NCBI GenBank assembly: GCA_026709325.1
Contig: JAPOTF010000035.1
Coordinates: forward strand, 1-32,972
Direction of reading: 5' to 3'
Source: Roseovarius sp.
GTDB taxonomy: Bacteria; Pseudomonadota; Alphaproteobacteria; Rhodobacterales; Rhodobacteraceae
Length of the DNA stretch: 32,972 bases
Below are positions 1 through 7,642 of this stretch, piece after piece; positions within the stretch are counted from its first letter, which is position 1; each line of letters starts with the position of its first letter. Position numbers and translations under genes: made by a program. A model generated the notes under the pieces. That model did not search any database and was not told where the DNA came from. It saw only the letters and a list, made by a program, of their open reading frames with translations.

Positions 1-155
1 TGGAAATACGTGACGCGCCCGCCGGTCATCGTCGCAAGCGGTATGGCCGCCTGACTGTCGTGCAGAGAGGCGGAGGTCAAAAGACAGCTGACGGGAACCT
101 CGCCGTCGGCGGCGTCGATGTGCGGCCTGTATTTTGCCATTTGGCGGATCGTCTT
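1..155 (-). pseudogene. DDE transposase remnant (IS5/IS1182-like), cut by the window edge
   Basis: Read on the minus strand in one frame, this stretch encodes a peptide containing KYRPHIDAADGEVPVS, LLTSASLHDSQAAIPLA and MTGGRVTYF. That is the family-typical region around a catalytic Asp in IS5/IS1182-type DDE transposases (HIDxADGxxPVSxxLTSASxHDSQxAIPL). An in-frame TAA at 158..156 ends the open frame on its N-terminal side, so the usual upstream half is missing or frameshifted; the C-terminal part runs off the window. The segment is richer in GC than the ATPase gene beside it. I infer a decayed insertion sequence, or the border of one. No terminal inverted repeat could be placed. The family assignment is from remembered motifs, not a search. 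Confidence 0.6.
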
Positions 156-162
156 TTAAGAT
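134..162 (+). promoter_or_regulatory. Candidate sigma-70 promoter for the ATPase-nuclease cassette
   Basis: TTGCCA at 134-139 and TAAGAT at 157-162 are separated by exactly 17 bases, each matching the consensus at four of six positions. The pair sits on the edge of the transposase remnant, about 45 bases before the GTG start at 208. Matches of this quality occur by chance, so this is only a candidate. Confidence 0.3.
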
Positions 163-207
163 TGCAATCATTGCAGAACGAGGTATTTGTTTCTGTATGA
201 GGAATGA

Positions 208-1797
208 GTGAAATGGAGCGGCCCGGGTAAAATGGCTGATTTTGCAAAAAGCAAATCGGAACATGTAAAAAACACATCTGATTTTGATGTTAAAATCAAG
301 GTGGAAAATTTTGGCCCGGTTAAAAATGGTTCTTTCCAAATTCGTCCGTTGAACATATTTGTGGGCAAAAGCAATACGGGTAAAACTTTCACGTCGGTGC
401 TGCTATATGCATTGCACAATATGCTGGATGGTTTTTCGAGAATTCCCGTTGAAACTAGGCAAATGAATCGCGTGCTTGAGATTATATCAAAAAATGGCGG
501 TGCTTTGGACGGAGAACTATCAGCAAACTCAAATGAACTGAAAGAATTTGTTGGCAAACTGAGAACGTCGGATAGACCGTTTATGTTTTCCGATTTGCCA
601 AAATATGCTCAGGAGGAAGCCAAAAAAACGCTATTGGGTTCCAGTGGAGCGGTTGAAAATCTTGAGCATGAACTCCTGCGTTGCTTCAACCTGCCGTCAA
701 TATCGGAACTGATAACGGCACGAGAGGAAACTGATCGGGCCTGCATATCAGTAGATGCCTGCGGGCAAATGCAAAATTTATGGAATATTGAAGTTAATCT
801 CTCCGAAACCGGTTTTAGCTTTGCGGGGCGGATAAATGACATAGTTCTAATTACTCCGAGGAACAAATCGTCCAATTTTAACGATCTTGTGGAACAGATG
901 GCATACCATTTGGAAAATGGCCAATTCCGTTATGCGCTCTCGAAACTCCCCTTGTTGATTGAAATTGATGCAAACGATGTATATTATCTGCCTGCGGCAA
1001 GAAGCGGCATCATGCAAAGCCATGGTATAATTGCGAGTTCTGCAATAGCGCATGCTGTTCGTGCCGGTCTTGATCGATCTTCGGAATTTCCCAACTTGCC
1101 TGGACCGTTGGCGGATTTCATGCAACTGCTGATAAAGTACCCGGACCGTGCAACTTTGGTGCCTCGGGCGTGTAAGGATTCAGCAACTGTTGAAAAGATT
1201 GCAAAAGATTTGCAAGACCGGACTCTAGGCGGGGAGATACTTGCAAATTGGAAATTTAAGGGCGGCTATCCGGAATTTTTCTATAAGCCCGGCAATGCGG
1301 CAAAAGTCTTGCGTAATGGTCAAATTTCCTCAATGGTTACAGAGTTGGCCCCGCTAGTCCTTTTTATGCGTCATGGCATAGGCAAAGGCGACACCTTGAT
1401 TATGGAGGAGCCTGAAGCGCATCTTCATCCAGCCGCTCAAACGGATATGGCCTTTACATTGGCGCAACTGGTCAACGCTGGTGTCCGTGTGGTGGCCACC
1501 ACGCACAGCGACTGGCTTCTTAAGGCAGTTGGCAATTTGATTCGCGCAGGTGAATTTAAAGCGAAAACAGGAGGTATGCCTGAAGGTATGCTCGAAAAGT
1601 CGATGCTTCGTCCTGAAGATGTAGGGGTATGGCTTTTCCGCGAGAATGAGACCGGTGATGGGTCTATGATTGAGGAAATCCCATTTAACCGAATTGACGG
1701 AATTGAGCCGGAAGATTACGAGGATGTCGAAGAAGAACTCTACAATCGTTCAGCGGAATTACAGAACAGATTTGCAGAAGTGGAAGCTGAAACTTAG
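208..1797 (+). CDS. AAA ATPase of the SMC/OLD-like (AAA_15/AAA_21) type
   Basis: A 529-residue ATP-binding protein. The N-terminal strand VKIKVENFGPVKNGSFQI followed by the Walker A box GKSNTGKT (residues 53-60) is typical of overlapping-lysogenization/RecF-like ATPases. The Walker B segment with the D-loop-like EEPEAHLHPAAQ lies at residues 400-410, and the switch histidine is in TTHSDW around residue 433. No TOPRIM domain follows the ATPase core, so it is not a complete OLD nuclease; the C-terminus ends in an acidic helix. The GTG start at 208 has AGGA five to six bases upstream; an ATG at 232 is an alternative. Its TAG stop shares one base with the GTG of the next gene, so the two are almost certainly translated together. 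Proteins of this architecture are common in phage-defence cassettes, where they sense or move on nucleic acid and control a nuclease partner. That role is inferred here. Confidence 0.85.
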   Translation: MKWSGPGKMADFAKSKSEHVKNTSDFDVKIKVENFGPVKNGSFQIRPLNIFVGKSNTGKTFTSVLLYALHNMLDGFSRIPVETRQMNRVLEIISKNGGALDGELSANSNELKEFVGKLRTSDRPFMFSDLPKYAQEEAKKTLLGSSGAVENLEHELLRCFNLPSISELITAREETDRACISVDACGQMQNLWNIEVNLSETGFSFAGRINDIVLITPRNKSSNFNDLVEQMAYHLENGQFRYALSKLPLLIEIDANDVYYLPAARSGIMQSHGIIASSAIAHAVRAGLDRSSEFPNLPGPLADFMQLLIKYPDRATLVPRACKDSATVEKIAKDLQDRTLGGEILANWKFKGGYPEFFYKPGNAAKVLRNGQISSMVTELAPLVLFMRHGIGKGDTLIMEEPEAHLHPAAQTDMAFTLAQLVNAGVRVVATTHSDWLLKAVGNLIRAGEFKAKTGGMPEGMLEKSMLRPEDVGVWLFRENETGDGSMIEEIPFNRIDGIEPEDYEDVEEELYNRSAELQNRFAEVEAET

Positions 1798-2282
1798 TGA
1801 GTGTAATTCTAGACGATATTCGCGGCAGGATAGGTGCTGAAAACTGCTGCAAATCCTGTTCGAGAGATGGATGCAAGGTGTCGTTAAACAACATCCCGCG
1901 AAATCGGGTTGTTGTAGATGCGGACAAGGCCTTTGAAGCGCATGATTGCCATGGCAAACGATGTGATTTTATTTTATTTGCGCTTAATGGCGTTGGGAAA
2001 CTTGTGGCGGCTCCCATTGAACTGAAAAGCGGCGGCGTCAATTTGTCAACTGTCTTGGAACAGTTGCAAATTGGCGCTGCTTTCATCGAGAAATTTACAC
2101 CAAAAGGCATAGGGGCCATATGCAGACCGGTTCTGATTCATGGTGGGCGCATTCGCTCGCAAGATAGAAGAATTCTAAATCGCGGCAGTATCCGTTTTGG
2201 AGGGGTTGGCATCAAAATCAAAACCACGCGCTGCAACAGGCCTGGAAACTTGGCGGACGCCTTGGGCATTTCGAAAGCTTAA
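1797..2282 (+). CDS. Small PD-(D/E)XK-like putative nuclease, partner of the upstream ATPase
   Basis: A 161-residue protein whose start GTG overlaps the stop of the ATPase gene by one base. It has a cysteine cluster near the N-terminus (C17, C18, C21, C26), then KRCDFILF with D57 and PIELKSG with E75 and K77, followed by a helix containing LEQLQ. The order Asp, then Glu-x-Lys on the next strand, then a Gln-bearing helix fits the PD-(D/E)XK nuclease core. I do not recognise a named family. The cysteines plus C51 and C56 could bind zinc. The tight coupling suggests the ATPase and this protein form one complex, with this subunit as the likely effector. A structural-only role cannot be excluded. 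The 165 bases between it and the next gene show no strong signal. Confidence 0.7.
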   Translation: MSVILDDIRGRIGAENCCKSCSRDGCKVSLNNIPRNRVVVDADKAFEAHDCHGKRCDFILFALNGVGKLVAAPIELKSGGVNLSTVLEQLQIGAAFIEKFTPKGIGAICRPVLIHGGRIRSQDRRILNRGSIRFGGVGIKIKTTRCNRPGNLADALGISKA

Positions 2283-2447
2283 GCCCAATCGATAGTGTCT
2301 TGCCAATTAAGCTCACAGTAAAACAGTGGTGACGGAGTTTATTCTAAATGAGCGGATTGCAATATAAATTTCCGTTGCGTAGCCTTTTGAATTGTATCGC
2401 ATACCGGTTTGGAACACATTCACCCGGCAGCATGGGAGGCAAACGCG

Positions 2448-2837
2448 ATGACTGAAATGTTTGATGAAAATCTGTTCATTAGGGGTCTGGAGCAGCGAAA
2501 AGCGACATTGGGTGCCGAGTATGTGGACAAAAATCTGTCCTCCGCAGACGAATTCAATCGCCCTTTCCAGGAGGCAATGACCGCATGGTGCTGGGGATTT
2601 GGCTGGGGTGACGAGGCAATCGATCCCAAAACCCGAAGCATGATGAACCTTGCCATGATTGGCGCCTTGGGAAAAATGAACGAATGGGAAATACATTGCC
2701 GGGGCGCGATCAACAACGGCGTGTCCAAAGAGGAAATAAGGGCGATCATTCATGTGGTGGCGATATATTGCGGGGTTCCCCAGGGACTGGAATGCTTTAG
2801 AGCCGCCAGAAAAGTCCTTGAAGAGGGGAATTTGTGA
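2448..2837 (+). CDS. pcaC: Carboxymuconolactone decarboxylase family protein (PcaC-like)
   Basis: A 129-residue alpha-helical protein of the CMD family. In the beta-ketoadipate pathway PcaC decarboxylates gamma-carboxymuconolactone to beta-ketoadipate enol-lactone. Family features are the N-terminal EFNRPFQEAMTAWCWG, the central helix with MMNLAMIGALGK, the EIHCRGAINNGVSKEEI segment and the terminal IYCGVPQGLECFRAA. The ATG at 2448 is chosen because GGGAGG lies eight to nine bases upstream; a longer frame from a TTG at 2409 lacks such a site. Length matches PcaC (about 130 residues). It is followed by a BKACE gene and pcaB, which supports the aromatic pathway assignment over the AhpD-like peroxidase branch of the family, because no CxxC pair is present. 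Confidence 0.8.
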   Translation: MTEMFDENLFIRGLEQRKATLGAEYVDKNLSSADEFNRPFQEAMTAWCWGFGWGDEAIDPKTRSMMNLAMIGALGKMNEWEIHCRGAINNGVSKEEIRAIIHVVAIYCGVPQGLECFRAARKVLEEGNL

Positions 2838-2897
2838 TTTCAGAGCTCGGTTTGTTTTTTCAATGAATTCGCCTCTTCCAGGCATGGAGACCGATAT

Positions 2898-3731
2898 ATG
2901 ACCAACCCCTGCATAATTTGCGTTGCCATCACGGGATCGCTGCCTCAAAAAACCGATAATCCGGCAGTTCCAATCACAATTGACGAGCAGGTTGAATCAA
3001 CACATGAGGCGTTTGAGGCGGGCGCGTCCATAGCTCATTGCCATGTCCGCATGGAAGATGGAAAACCCACATCGGATCCGGACAGGTTCGCCCGCTTGAG
3101 GGAAGGCCTTAAAAGGCATTGCCCTGGAATGATAATCCAGTTCTCCACTGGCGGACGCTCCGGGGCCGGTAGGGAGCGGGGCGCAATGCTGTCTCTAAAA
3201 CCCGACATGGCATCATTGTCCGTGGGGTCAAACAATTTTCCCGCACGGGTCTATGAAAACCCGCCCGATCTGGTTGAGTGGCTTGCGGGCGAAATGAGAT
3301 TTCATGAAGTGGTTCCGGAGGTGGAGGCGTTTGACCTCAGCCATGTAATGCAGGCAATAAGGATGCATGATGCGGGAATGCTGTTCGGTCCGCTTTACGT
3401 GCAATTTGTCATGGGGGTAAAAAACGCAATGCCTGCTGACAGGGACGTGTTTGATTTTTACGTCCGCATGGTCACCGCGAGAGCGCCACATGCGCAATGG
3501 TGCGCGGCGGGGATAGGCGCAAATCAGATTGTGGTAAATGAATGGGCGATTGCATCGGGCGGACATACCAGAACCGGTCTTGAGGACAATGTAAGGATAA
3601 GCCGCGAGGTACTTGCGCCATCAAACGCGGCGCTTGTGGAACGCGCGGTCGGACTTTGCGAAAAATATAATCGCTCCGTTGCGTCCGCTGAGCAGGCGCG
3701 GGCCATACTGGGACTTGGAAAGGCGGCATAG
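2898..3731 (+). CDS. Beta-keto acid cleavage enzyme (BKACE, DUF849)
   Basis: A 277-residue TIM-barrel enzyme of the family that splits a beta-keto acid with acetyl-CoA into acetoacetate and a new acyl-CoA. The zinc ligands known in this family are present: H47 and H49 in AHCHVR, and E229 in GGHTRTGLEDN, which also supplies R225 and D230. A serine at residue 83 in QFSTGG fits the other conserved active-site position. In the characterised Kce enzyme, as I recall, a Glu is found near residue 14; here the stretch is ITGSLPQK, as in a different subgroup. Start is ATG 2898 after GGAG. It sits between pcaC-like and pcaB genes, so beta-ketoadipate is a reasonable substrate guess, giving succinyl-CoA and acetoacetate. 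Substrate is inferred from context only. Confidence 0.85.
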   Translation: MTNPCIICVAITGSLPQKTDNPAVPITIDEQVESTHEAFEAGASIAHCHVRMEDGKPTSDPDRFARLREGLKRHCPGMIIQFSTGGRSGAGRERGAMLSLKPDMASLSVGSNNFPARVYENPPDLVEWLAGEMRFHEVVPEVEAFDLSHVMQAIRMHDAGMLFGPLYVQFVMGVKNAMPADRDVFDFYVRMVTARAPHAQWCAAGIGANQIVVNEWAIASGGHTRTGLEDNVRISREVLAPSNAALVERAVGLCEKYNRSVASAEQARAILGLGKAA

Positions 3732-3735
3732 TAAA

Positions 3736-4794
3736 GTGATCACATCTGACTGGCTTGCGGCATTTGCTGGAGACGGGAAGGTTTCCGCCCGTTTGGCTGA
3801 CAAGGCCGGAATTGCCGATATGCTGGAAGTTGAGGCCGCTTTTTCCAGGTCTCTGGCAAAGGCTGGAGTCGTCCCTGCCGAAATCGGTGAAATGGCCTCA
3901 GCGGAAATCCTTGCCGCTAAAATAGATTATGATCAAATAATTGCCTCCGCAATGCGTGACGGTCTTCCAGTTCCGGGGCTGGTTGGGCAATTGAAGGAGC
4001 AAATCAATCCCAAATTGCATTGCGCGATACATGTCGGCATGACTTCCCAGGATGTGATGGACACATCGCTTCTGCTTGCCATTAGAGATGTGTTGAATGA
4101 CATCGAAAGCCGCATTGTCGATGTTGTCGGCGAATTGGATGTGCTGGGCGGCAGGTTTGGACGGAAAACAATCATGGGGAGAACCAGAATGCAGGCGGCG
4201 TTGCCTGTTTCGGTGGACCACAGGATCAGCCAGTGGGCTTTTCCCCTGCGCGGCCATCTTGAGAGACTGGAACAACTCAGGCCTGGATTGCTTAAAATTC
4301 AACTTGGCGGCCCTGTTGGAACCAGGGACGGTCTTAAAGGCGGCGAAAATTCAATTCCGGCATTCTTTGCAGAAGAGATCGGACTGGGTTTTGCGGAGCG
4401 CTCCTGGCATACAAATAGGGAATCACTGTTGGACCTTGGAAACTGGTTTTCAATGGTTGCGGGGAGTCTTGGAAAGATTGGCATGGATATTTCTCTCATG
4501 TCCCAACAGGGGGTGGATGAGATAGGCCTTTCCAAAGGCGGATCCTCTTCGTCCATGCAACATAAATGCAATCCGGTTGGGGCGGAACTTTTGGTTGCGC
4601 TTTCCCGCTATTGCTCTGTTCATTGCATGGGAATGCATGATGCGCAGATACACGAGCAGGAACGGTCGGGCGTGTCATGGACCCTGGAATGGCTATGTCT
4701 GCCACCCATTGCCGTGGCAACGGCTGGAGCGTTGCGAACCGCAATGGAACTTCTGGAGGGTATAACCGATATGGGAAGAGAGGGAAATTCATAA
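3736..4794 (+). CDS. pcaB: 3-carboxy-cis,cis-muconate cycloisomerase
   Basis: A 352-residue member of the fumarase/aspartase superfamily that lactonises beta-carboxymuconate in the protocatechuate pathway. Conserved segments are GMTSQDVMDTS (active-site region), GRTRMQAALPVSVDHR, LGGPVGTRDGLK and the superfamily signature GGSSSSMQHKCNPV near the C-terminal third. The start is taken as GTG 3736, five bases after the stop of the BKACE gene, with GGAAAGG about a dozen bases upstream. A longer frame beginning at 3613 lies inside the BKACE gene and its extra residues do not look like PcaB. The protein is at the short end for the family. The final C-terminal domain seen in longer homologues is absent. 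Confidence 0.85.
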   Translation: MITSDWLAAFAGDGKVSARLADKAGIADMLEVEAAFSRSLAKAGVVPAEIGEMASAEILAAKIDYDQIIASAMRDGLPVPGLVGQLKEQINPKLHCAIHVGMTSQDVMDTSLLLAIRDVLNDIESRIVDVVGELDVLGGRFGRKTIMGRTRMQAALPVSVDHRISQWAFPLRGHLERLEQLRPGLLKIQLGGPVGTRDGLKGGENSIPAFFAEEIGLGFAERSWHTNRESLLDLGNWFSMVAGSLGKIGMDISLMSQQGVDEIGLSKGGSSSSMQHKCNPVGAELLVALSRYCSVHCMGMHDAQIHEQERSGVSWTLEWLCLPPIAVATAGALRTAMELLEGITDMGREGNS

Positions 4795-4849
4795 TGAAAA
4801 ACATGCTATTTAAATCATCAATTTATTTGAAAAAACATGCGAGTGCGTG

Positions 4850-5365
4850 ATGCATCGAATTTGTTTTCCGCTCGTGGCTTCCGTTTGTCTTCTTGTGTCA
4901 TGCGGCACACCTGTGGAACGGCTGGAAGCCAGTCTTGGAAGTTCTCCGGTTGTTGACGGTGGCACCTATTCATCTGGGGGCGGACTGACAGTTGCGGCTG
5001 ATATACGGGAAGATCGGAATTTGACTCTTGCATGCGGCGCGTATGCGGTTAGCAGAAGACAATCGGTTCTTACATTGAACGAGGAATATCGGGTCCTTGG
5101 AACTGGAACCGTATTCCTCGGTGATCAGCCGCTTGTTACCGGGCTGACATTTATGAACAAGGTTATGCCGTCAGACGACTATGCCGGTGCCGAAGCCAGA
5201 TGCTTGCTGCTAAATCGCCCGTGGATGCCGGAAGACAATGAGCTAAAGGTGAAAATCAGAATACCCGCCCAGGTTGTTTTGCAGTTGTCTGGCGGCAATC
5301 AAGGCCTGGATTGGCCACACAGGATATATTTTAGTCCCACTGGTCCCGGCGCAGGTGAATGGTGA
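4850..5365 (+). CDS. Predicted lipoprotein of unknown function
   Basis: A 171-residue protein with a short signal peptide ending in a lipobox, LLVSC, so that C18 would carry the lipid. The mature part is predicted to be mostly beta-strand with no transmembrane segment and no motif I recognise. Two starts are possible: GTG 4847 and ATG 4850, directly adjacent; the ATG is chosen. The ribosome-binding site is weak. It ends 19 bases before dusA and may share its transcript. No homology-based function can be offered. Confidence 0.65.
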   Translation: MHRICFPLVASVCLLVSCGTPVERLEASLGSSPVVDGGTYSSGGGLTVAADIREDRNLTLACGAYAVSRRQSVLTLNEEYRVLGTGTVFLGDQPLVTGLTFMNKVMPSDDYAGAEARCLLLNRPWMPEDNELKVKIRIPAQVVLQLSGGNQGLDWPHRIYFSPTGPGAGEW

Positions 5366-5384
5366 CAGGCCTGAAAGCTGTAAT

Positions 5385-6383
5385 ATGCAACTAAATCAGC
5401 ATGCCAGATTTTCCATAGCGCCAATGATGGACTGGACTGACCGGCACTGCCGTTTTTTTCACAGGCAGTTTTCGGAATGCGCATTGCTATATACGGAGAT
5501 GATAACCGCTCCCGCTCTTGTTTATGGCCAGGCTTTTCATTTGCTTGAATTTTCACCCGACGAGCATCCGGTGGCGCTGCAGTTGGGTGGTTCCAATCCC
5601 GAAGAATTGGCTCGGGCGGCACGGCTTGGTGAAGAGGCCGGGTTTGACGAGGTCAATCTTAACGTTGGTTGCCCAAGTGATCGCGTGCAATCCGGAGCTT
5701 TTGGCGCGGTGCTGATGAAAGACCCCGGGCTTGTGGCCGAATGCTGCAGCGCAATGATTGACGCCGTTGACATTGAGGTGACGGTGAAATGCAGGATTGG
5801 CGTGGACGATCAGAAGCCTTCGGAAGCGCTCCCCGAGTTTGTTTCACGCGTTTCGCGGGCAGGTGTGAGGCGAATGACGGTTCATGCTCGAAAAGCATGG
5901 CTTAAAGGCCTTTCCCCAAAGCAAAACAGGTCAATGCCACCACTTGATTATCAACTTGTGCTGAATGTAAAAAACATGTTCCCCGATTTGCACATGTCTG
6001 CAAATGGCGGCGTCGGTTCAATTGAGGACGCAAAAAAAATGCTTGAAATGGGCTTTGACGGCGTGATGCTCGGGCGGGCCGCATATCAAAGGCCCGTTGA
6101 TGTTCTGGCAAATGCCGATGAAATTGTCTTTGACAGGCCAAATTCAGCAAAAAGACCCGAGCAAGTGGCTTTGGCGATGCTTCCCTATATTCGCGAGCAT
6201 ATCGAGTCGGGCGGAAAACTGCATCAGATTACCCGGCATATGCTTGGACTCTTCTCCGGGCGGCCGGGTGCGAAAATCTGGCGCAGGATTTTATCCGAAT
6301 GTGCAAATACACCAGGTGCAGACGTCAATCTCATCAAATACGCGCTGTCGAAAATTGAAATGTCAAGAATGGAAGTGGCTTAG
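5385..6383 (+). CDS. dusA: tRNA-dihydrouridine(20/20a) synthase DusA
   Basis: A 332-residue FMN-dependent enzyme that reduces uridine 20 and 20a in the tRNA D-loop. The opening IAPMMDWTDRHCRFFHRQ (residues 11-28), the catalytic C96 in NVGCPSDRVQSGAFG, the DusA-specific VHARKAWLKGLSP, the FMN phosphate-binding ANGGV, and HMLGLFSGRPGAKIWRR near the end are all diagnostic of DusA rather than DusB or DusC. The start ATG 5385 is chosen because the conserved protein begins there; the same frame is open back into the lipoprotein gene. Only two bases separate its stop from the following oxygenase-like gene, so the two are probably co-translated. Confidence 0.93.
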   Translation: MQLNQHARFSIAPMMDWTDRHCRFFHRQFSECALLYTEMITAPALVYGQAFHLLEFSPDEHPVALQLGGSNPEELARAARLGEEAGFDEVNLNVGCPSDRVQSGAFGAVLMKDPGLVAECCSAMIDAVDIEVTVKCRIGVDDQKPSEALPEFVSRVSRAGVRRMTVHARKAWLKGLSPKQNRSMPPLDYQLVLNVKNMFPDLHMSANGGVGSIEDAKKMLEMGFDGVMLGRAAYQRPVDVLANADEIVFDRPNSAKRPEQVALAMLPYIREHIESGGKLHQITRHMLGLFSGRPGAKIWRRILSECANTPGADVNLIKYALSKIEMSRMEVA

Positions 6384-6385
6384 GC

Positions 6386-7165
6386 ATGGAGTTTCTGGAG
6401 CGCGGGTATTTCAGATTTCCGTTGGAAGAAGCGGTGCTTGAATGGGCGCGAAAGTCTCTTCCGATTGCAAAAAAGCAGATGCGCAAACCAGAATTCAGCC
6501 ATTGGCTTGAATGCGGTGGAACTTGGTTTGTGGGTGTTGACGTCTTGCCGAACGACCCAAGCGGGAATGTTGATGATTCAGGGCCGCTTCCCGGCGCGGG
6601 ATACGCATCGGCATGCGGGATTTATGGAAATCTAAATCTGCACCGTGGACAGGTATCGGTGATTTATCCCGGCTATCCAAGGCCGCGAAAAGGGGAGAGC
6701 GATGCGGGTTATCGATACAGAGTTAAACGGGATGCCGCACATGTCGACGGATTGCGGTTGATGAATGGTTCAGGGGAAAGACGTTTGCTTGAACGTCATG
6801 CCTATATACTTGGCATACCGCTTACCGAATGCGACTCCGATGCAAGTCCTCTTGTCGTGTGGGAGGGAAGTCACCATATCATGCGAGCGGCTTTCCGGAA
6901 AGCCTTGGGGGATGTTCCCGAAGCGGATTGGGAGGAAGTGGATCTGGCCGAAATATACAGGGCTTCAAGAAGCGAGGTGTTTAATGTTTGCGAGCGCGTG
7001 GAGCTTTCCGCATCGCCCGGGGAGGTTTGTCTGCTCCACAGGCATTCCGTTCATGGCATTGCTCCCTGGGTCGAAGGGGCAAAAGCTCCCGAGGAGGGCC
7101 GCATGGTTGTTTATTTCAGGCCTGAATGGAACGGGCCGGGAGACATGTGGCTCACGGCGCCATAA
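6386..7165 (+). CDS. Predicted Fe(II)/2-oxoglutarate-dependent oxygenase (PhyH-like)
   Basis: A 259-residue soluble protein that looks like a phytanoyl-CoA-dioxygenase-type double-stranded beta-helix. H119 and D121 in AAHVDGLRL form the HxD half of an iron triad. A distal His lies in CLLHRHSVHGIAPW (H218, H220 or H223), and GRMVVYFRPEW supplies an Arg for the 2-oxoglutarate carboxylate. The segment VVWEGSHHIM before the distal motif is typical of PhyH enzymes (normally WPGSH). Substrate unknown. It begins two bases after dusA with GGAAG upstream, so an operon is likely. Whether it acts on tRNA or small molecules cannot be told. Family call is by motif only. Confidence 0.65.
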   Translation: MEFLERGYFRFPLEEAVLEWARKSLPIAKKQMRKPEFSHWLECGGTWFVGVDVLPNDPSGNVDDSGPLPGAGYASACGIYGNLNLHRGQVSVIYPGYPRPRKGESDAGYRYRVKRDAAHVDGLRLMNGSGERRLLERHAYILGIPLTECDSDASPLVVWEGSHHIMRAAFRKALGDVPEADWEEVDLAEIYRASRSEVFNVCERVELSASPGEVCLLHRHSVHGIAPWVEGAKAPEEGRMVVYFRPEWNGPGDMWLTAP

Positions 7166-7399
7166 GCCGGACGTTTTCAAAACTTGCGCGAACATTAAAT
7201 GAGCGCCTATCTTGTCGGACTCGCCTCGATGTCGAAACGCGGGTTTCGCATGAAGGTAAACAGCGTGAACCGGTCGGCAATTCTCCGTCGGGCGCTGAAA
7301 TGAAAAATGCGGCGCCCTTATTTGCAAGTGAAGCCGTTACAGCCAATGGTTTTGCGGAAAAATGCCTGCACATGGGAATGGCCATGATTCAGGTGGCTT
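7166..7399. other. Non-coding gap between convergent genes
   Basis: The oxygenase-like gene (plus) and the DUF1289 gene (minus) converge here. I see no credible gene and no strong terminator hairpin with a T-run on either strand. Confidence 0.5.
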
Positions 7400-7642
7400 T
7401 CATTTGTTTCGTAAAGCCAAAGCCTTGCGGCGACCCCGACGTTTGCGCAGAAGCTTAACGCGTCCGGGCAGCTTGTCCATTATCTCTCGTCGCTCCGAAT
7501 GCGAATATTTTGACCATTTTGCAATCTCCTCGGAGGTGCGGTGGCAGCCAATGCAGATTTTTGCATCCGGGTGAATCACGCATATGCGCAAACAGGGAGA
7601 GTCAACCTCGTCACGTTGCCAGACATTGTCGTTTTCAGTCAC
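7400..7642 (-). CDS. DUF1289 domain protein
   Basis: An 80-residue protein with the DUF1289 cysteine pattern DSPCLRICVIHPDAKICIGC, followed by HRTSEEIAKWSKYSHSER, and a basic tail. The four cysteines probably bind a metal (zinc or an Fe-S cluster). The family has no firmly established function. Start is GTG at 7642..7640: it overlaps the ruvX stop as GTGA and has GAGGAG about seven bases upstream on the minus strand. A longer in-frame start at 7696 is inside ruvX and less likely. It is the last gene of the ccmI-ruvX-DUF1289 operon. Confidence 0.85.
   Translation of the reverse strand: MTENDNVWQRDEVDSPCLRICVIHPDAKICIGCHRTSEEIAKWSKYSHSERREIMDKLPGRVKLLRKRRGRRKALALRNK

Noticed and set aside
1-54. 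Plus-strand 3' end of a coding sequence ending at the TGA at 52-54
   Set aside because: The 17-residue peptide is not recognisable, whereas the minus-strand reading of the same DNA gives a clear transposase motif.
7126-7458. 110-codon plus-strand frame after the oxygenase gene
   Set aside because: It overlaps the end of the oxygenase gene and the DUF1289 gene, and has no domain or ribosome-binding site.
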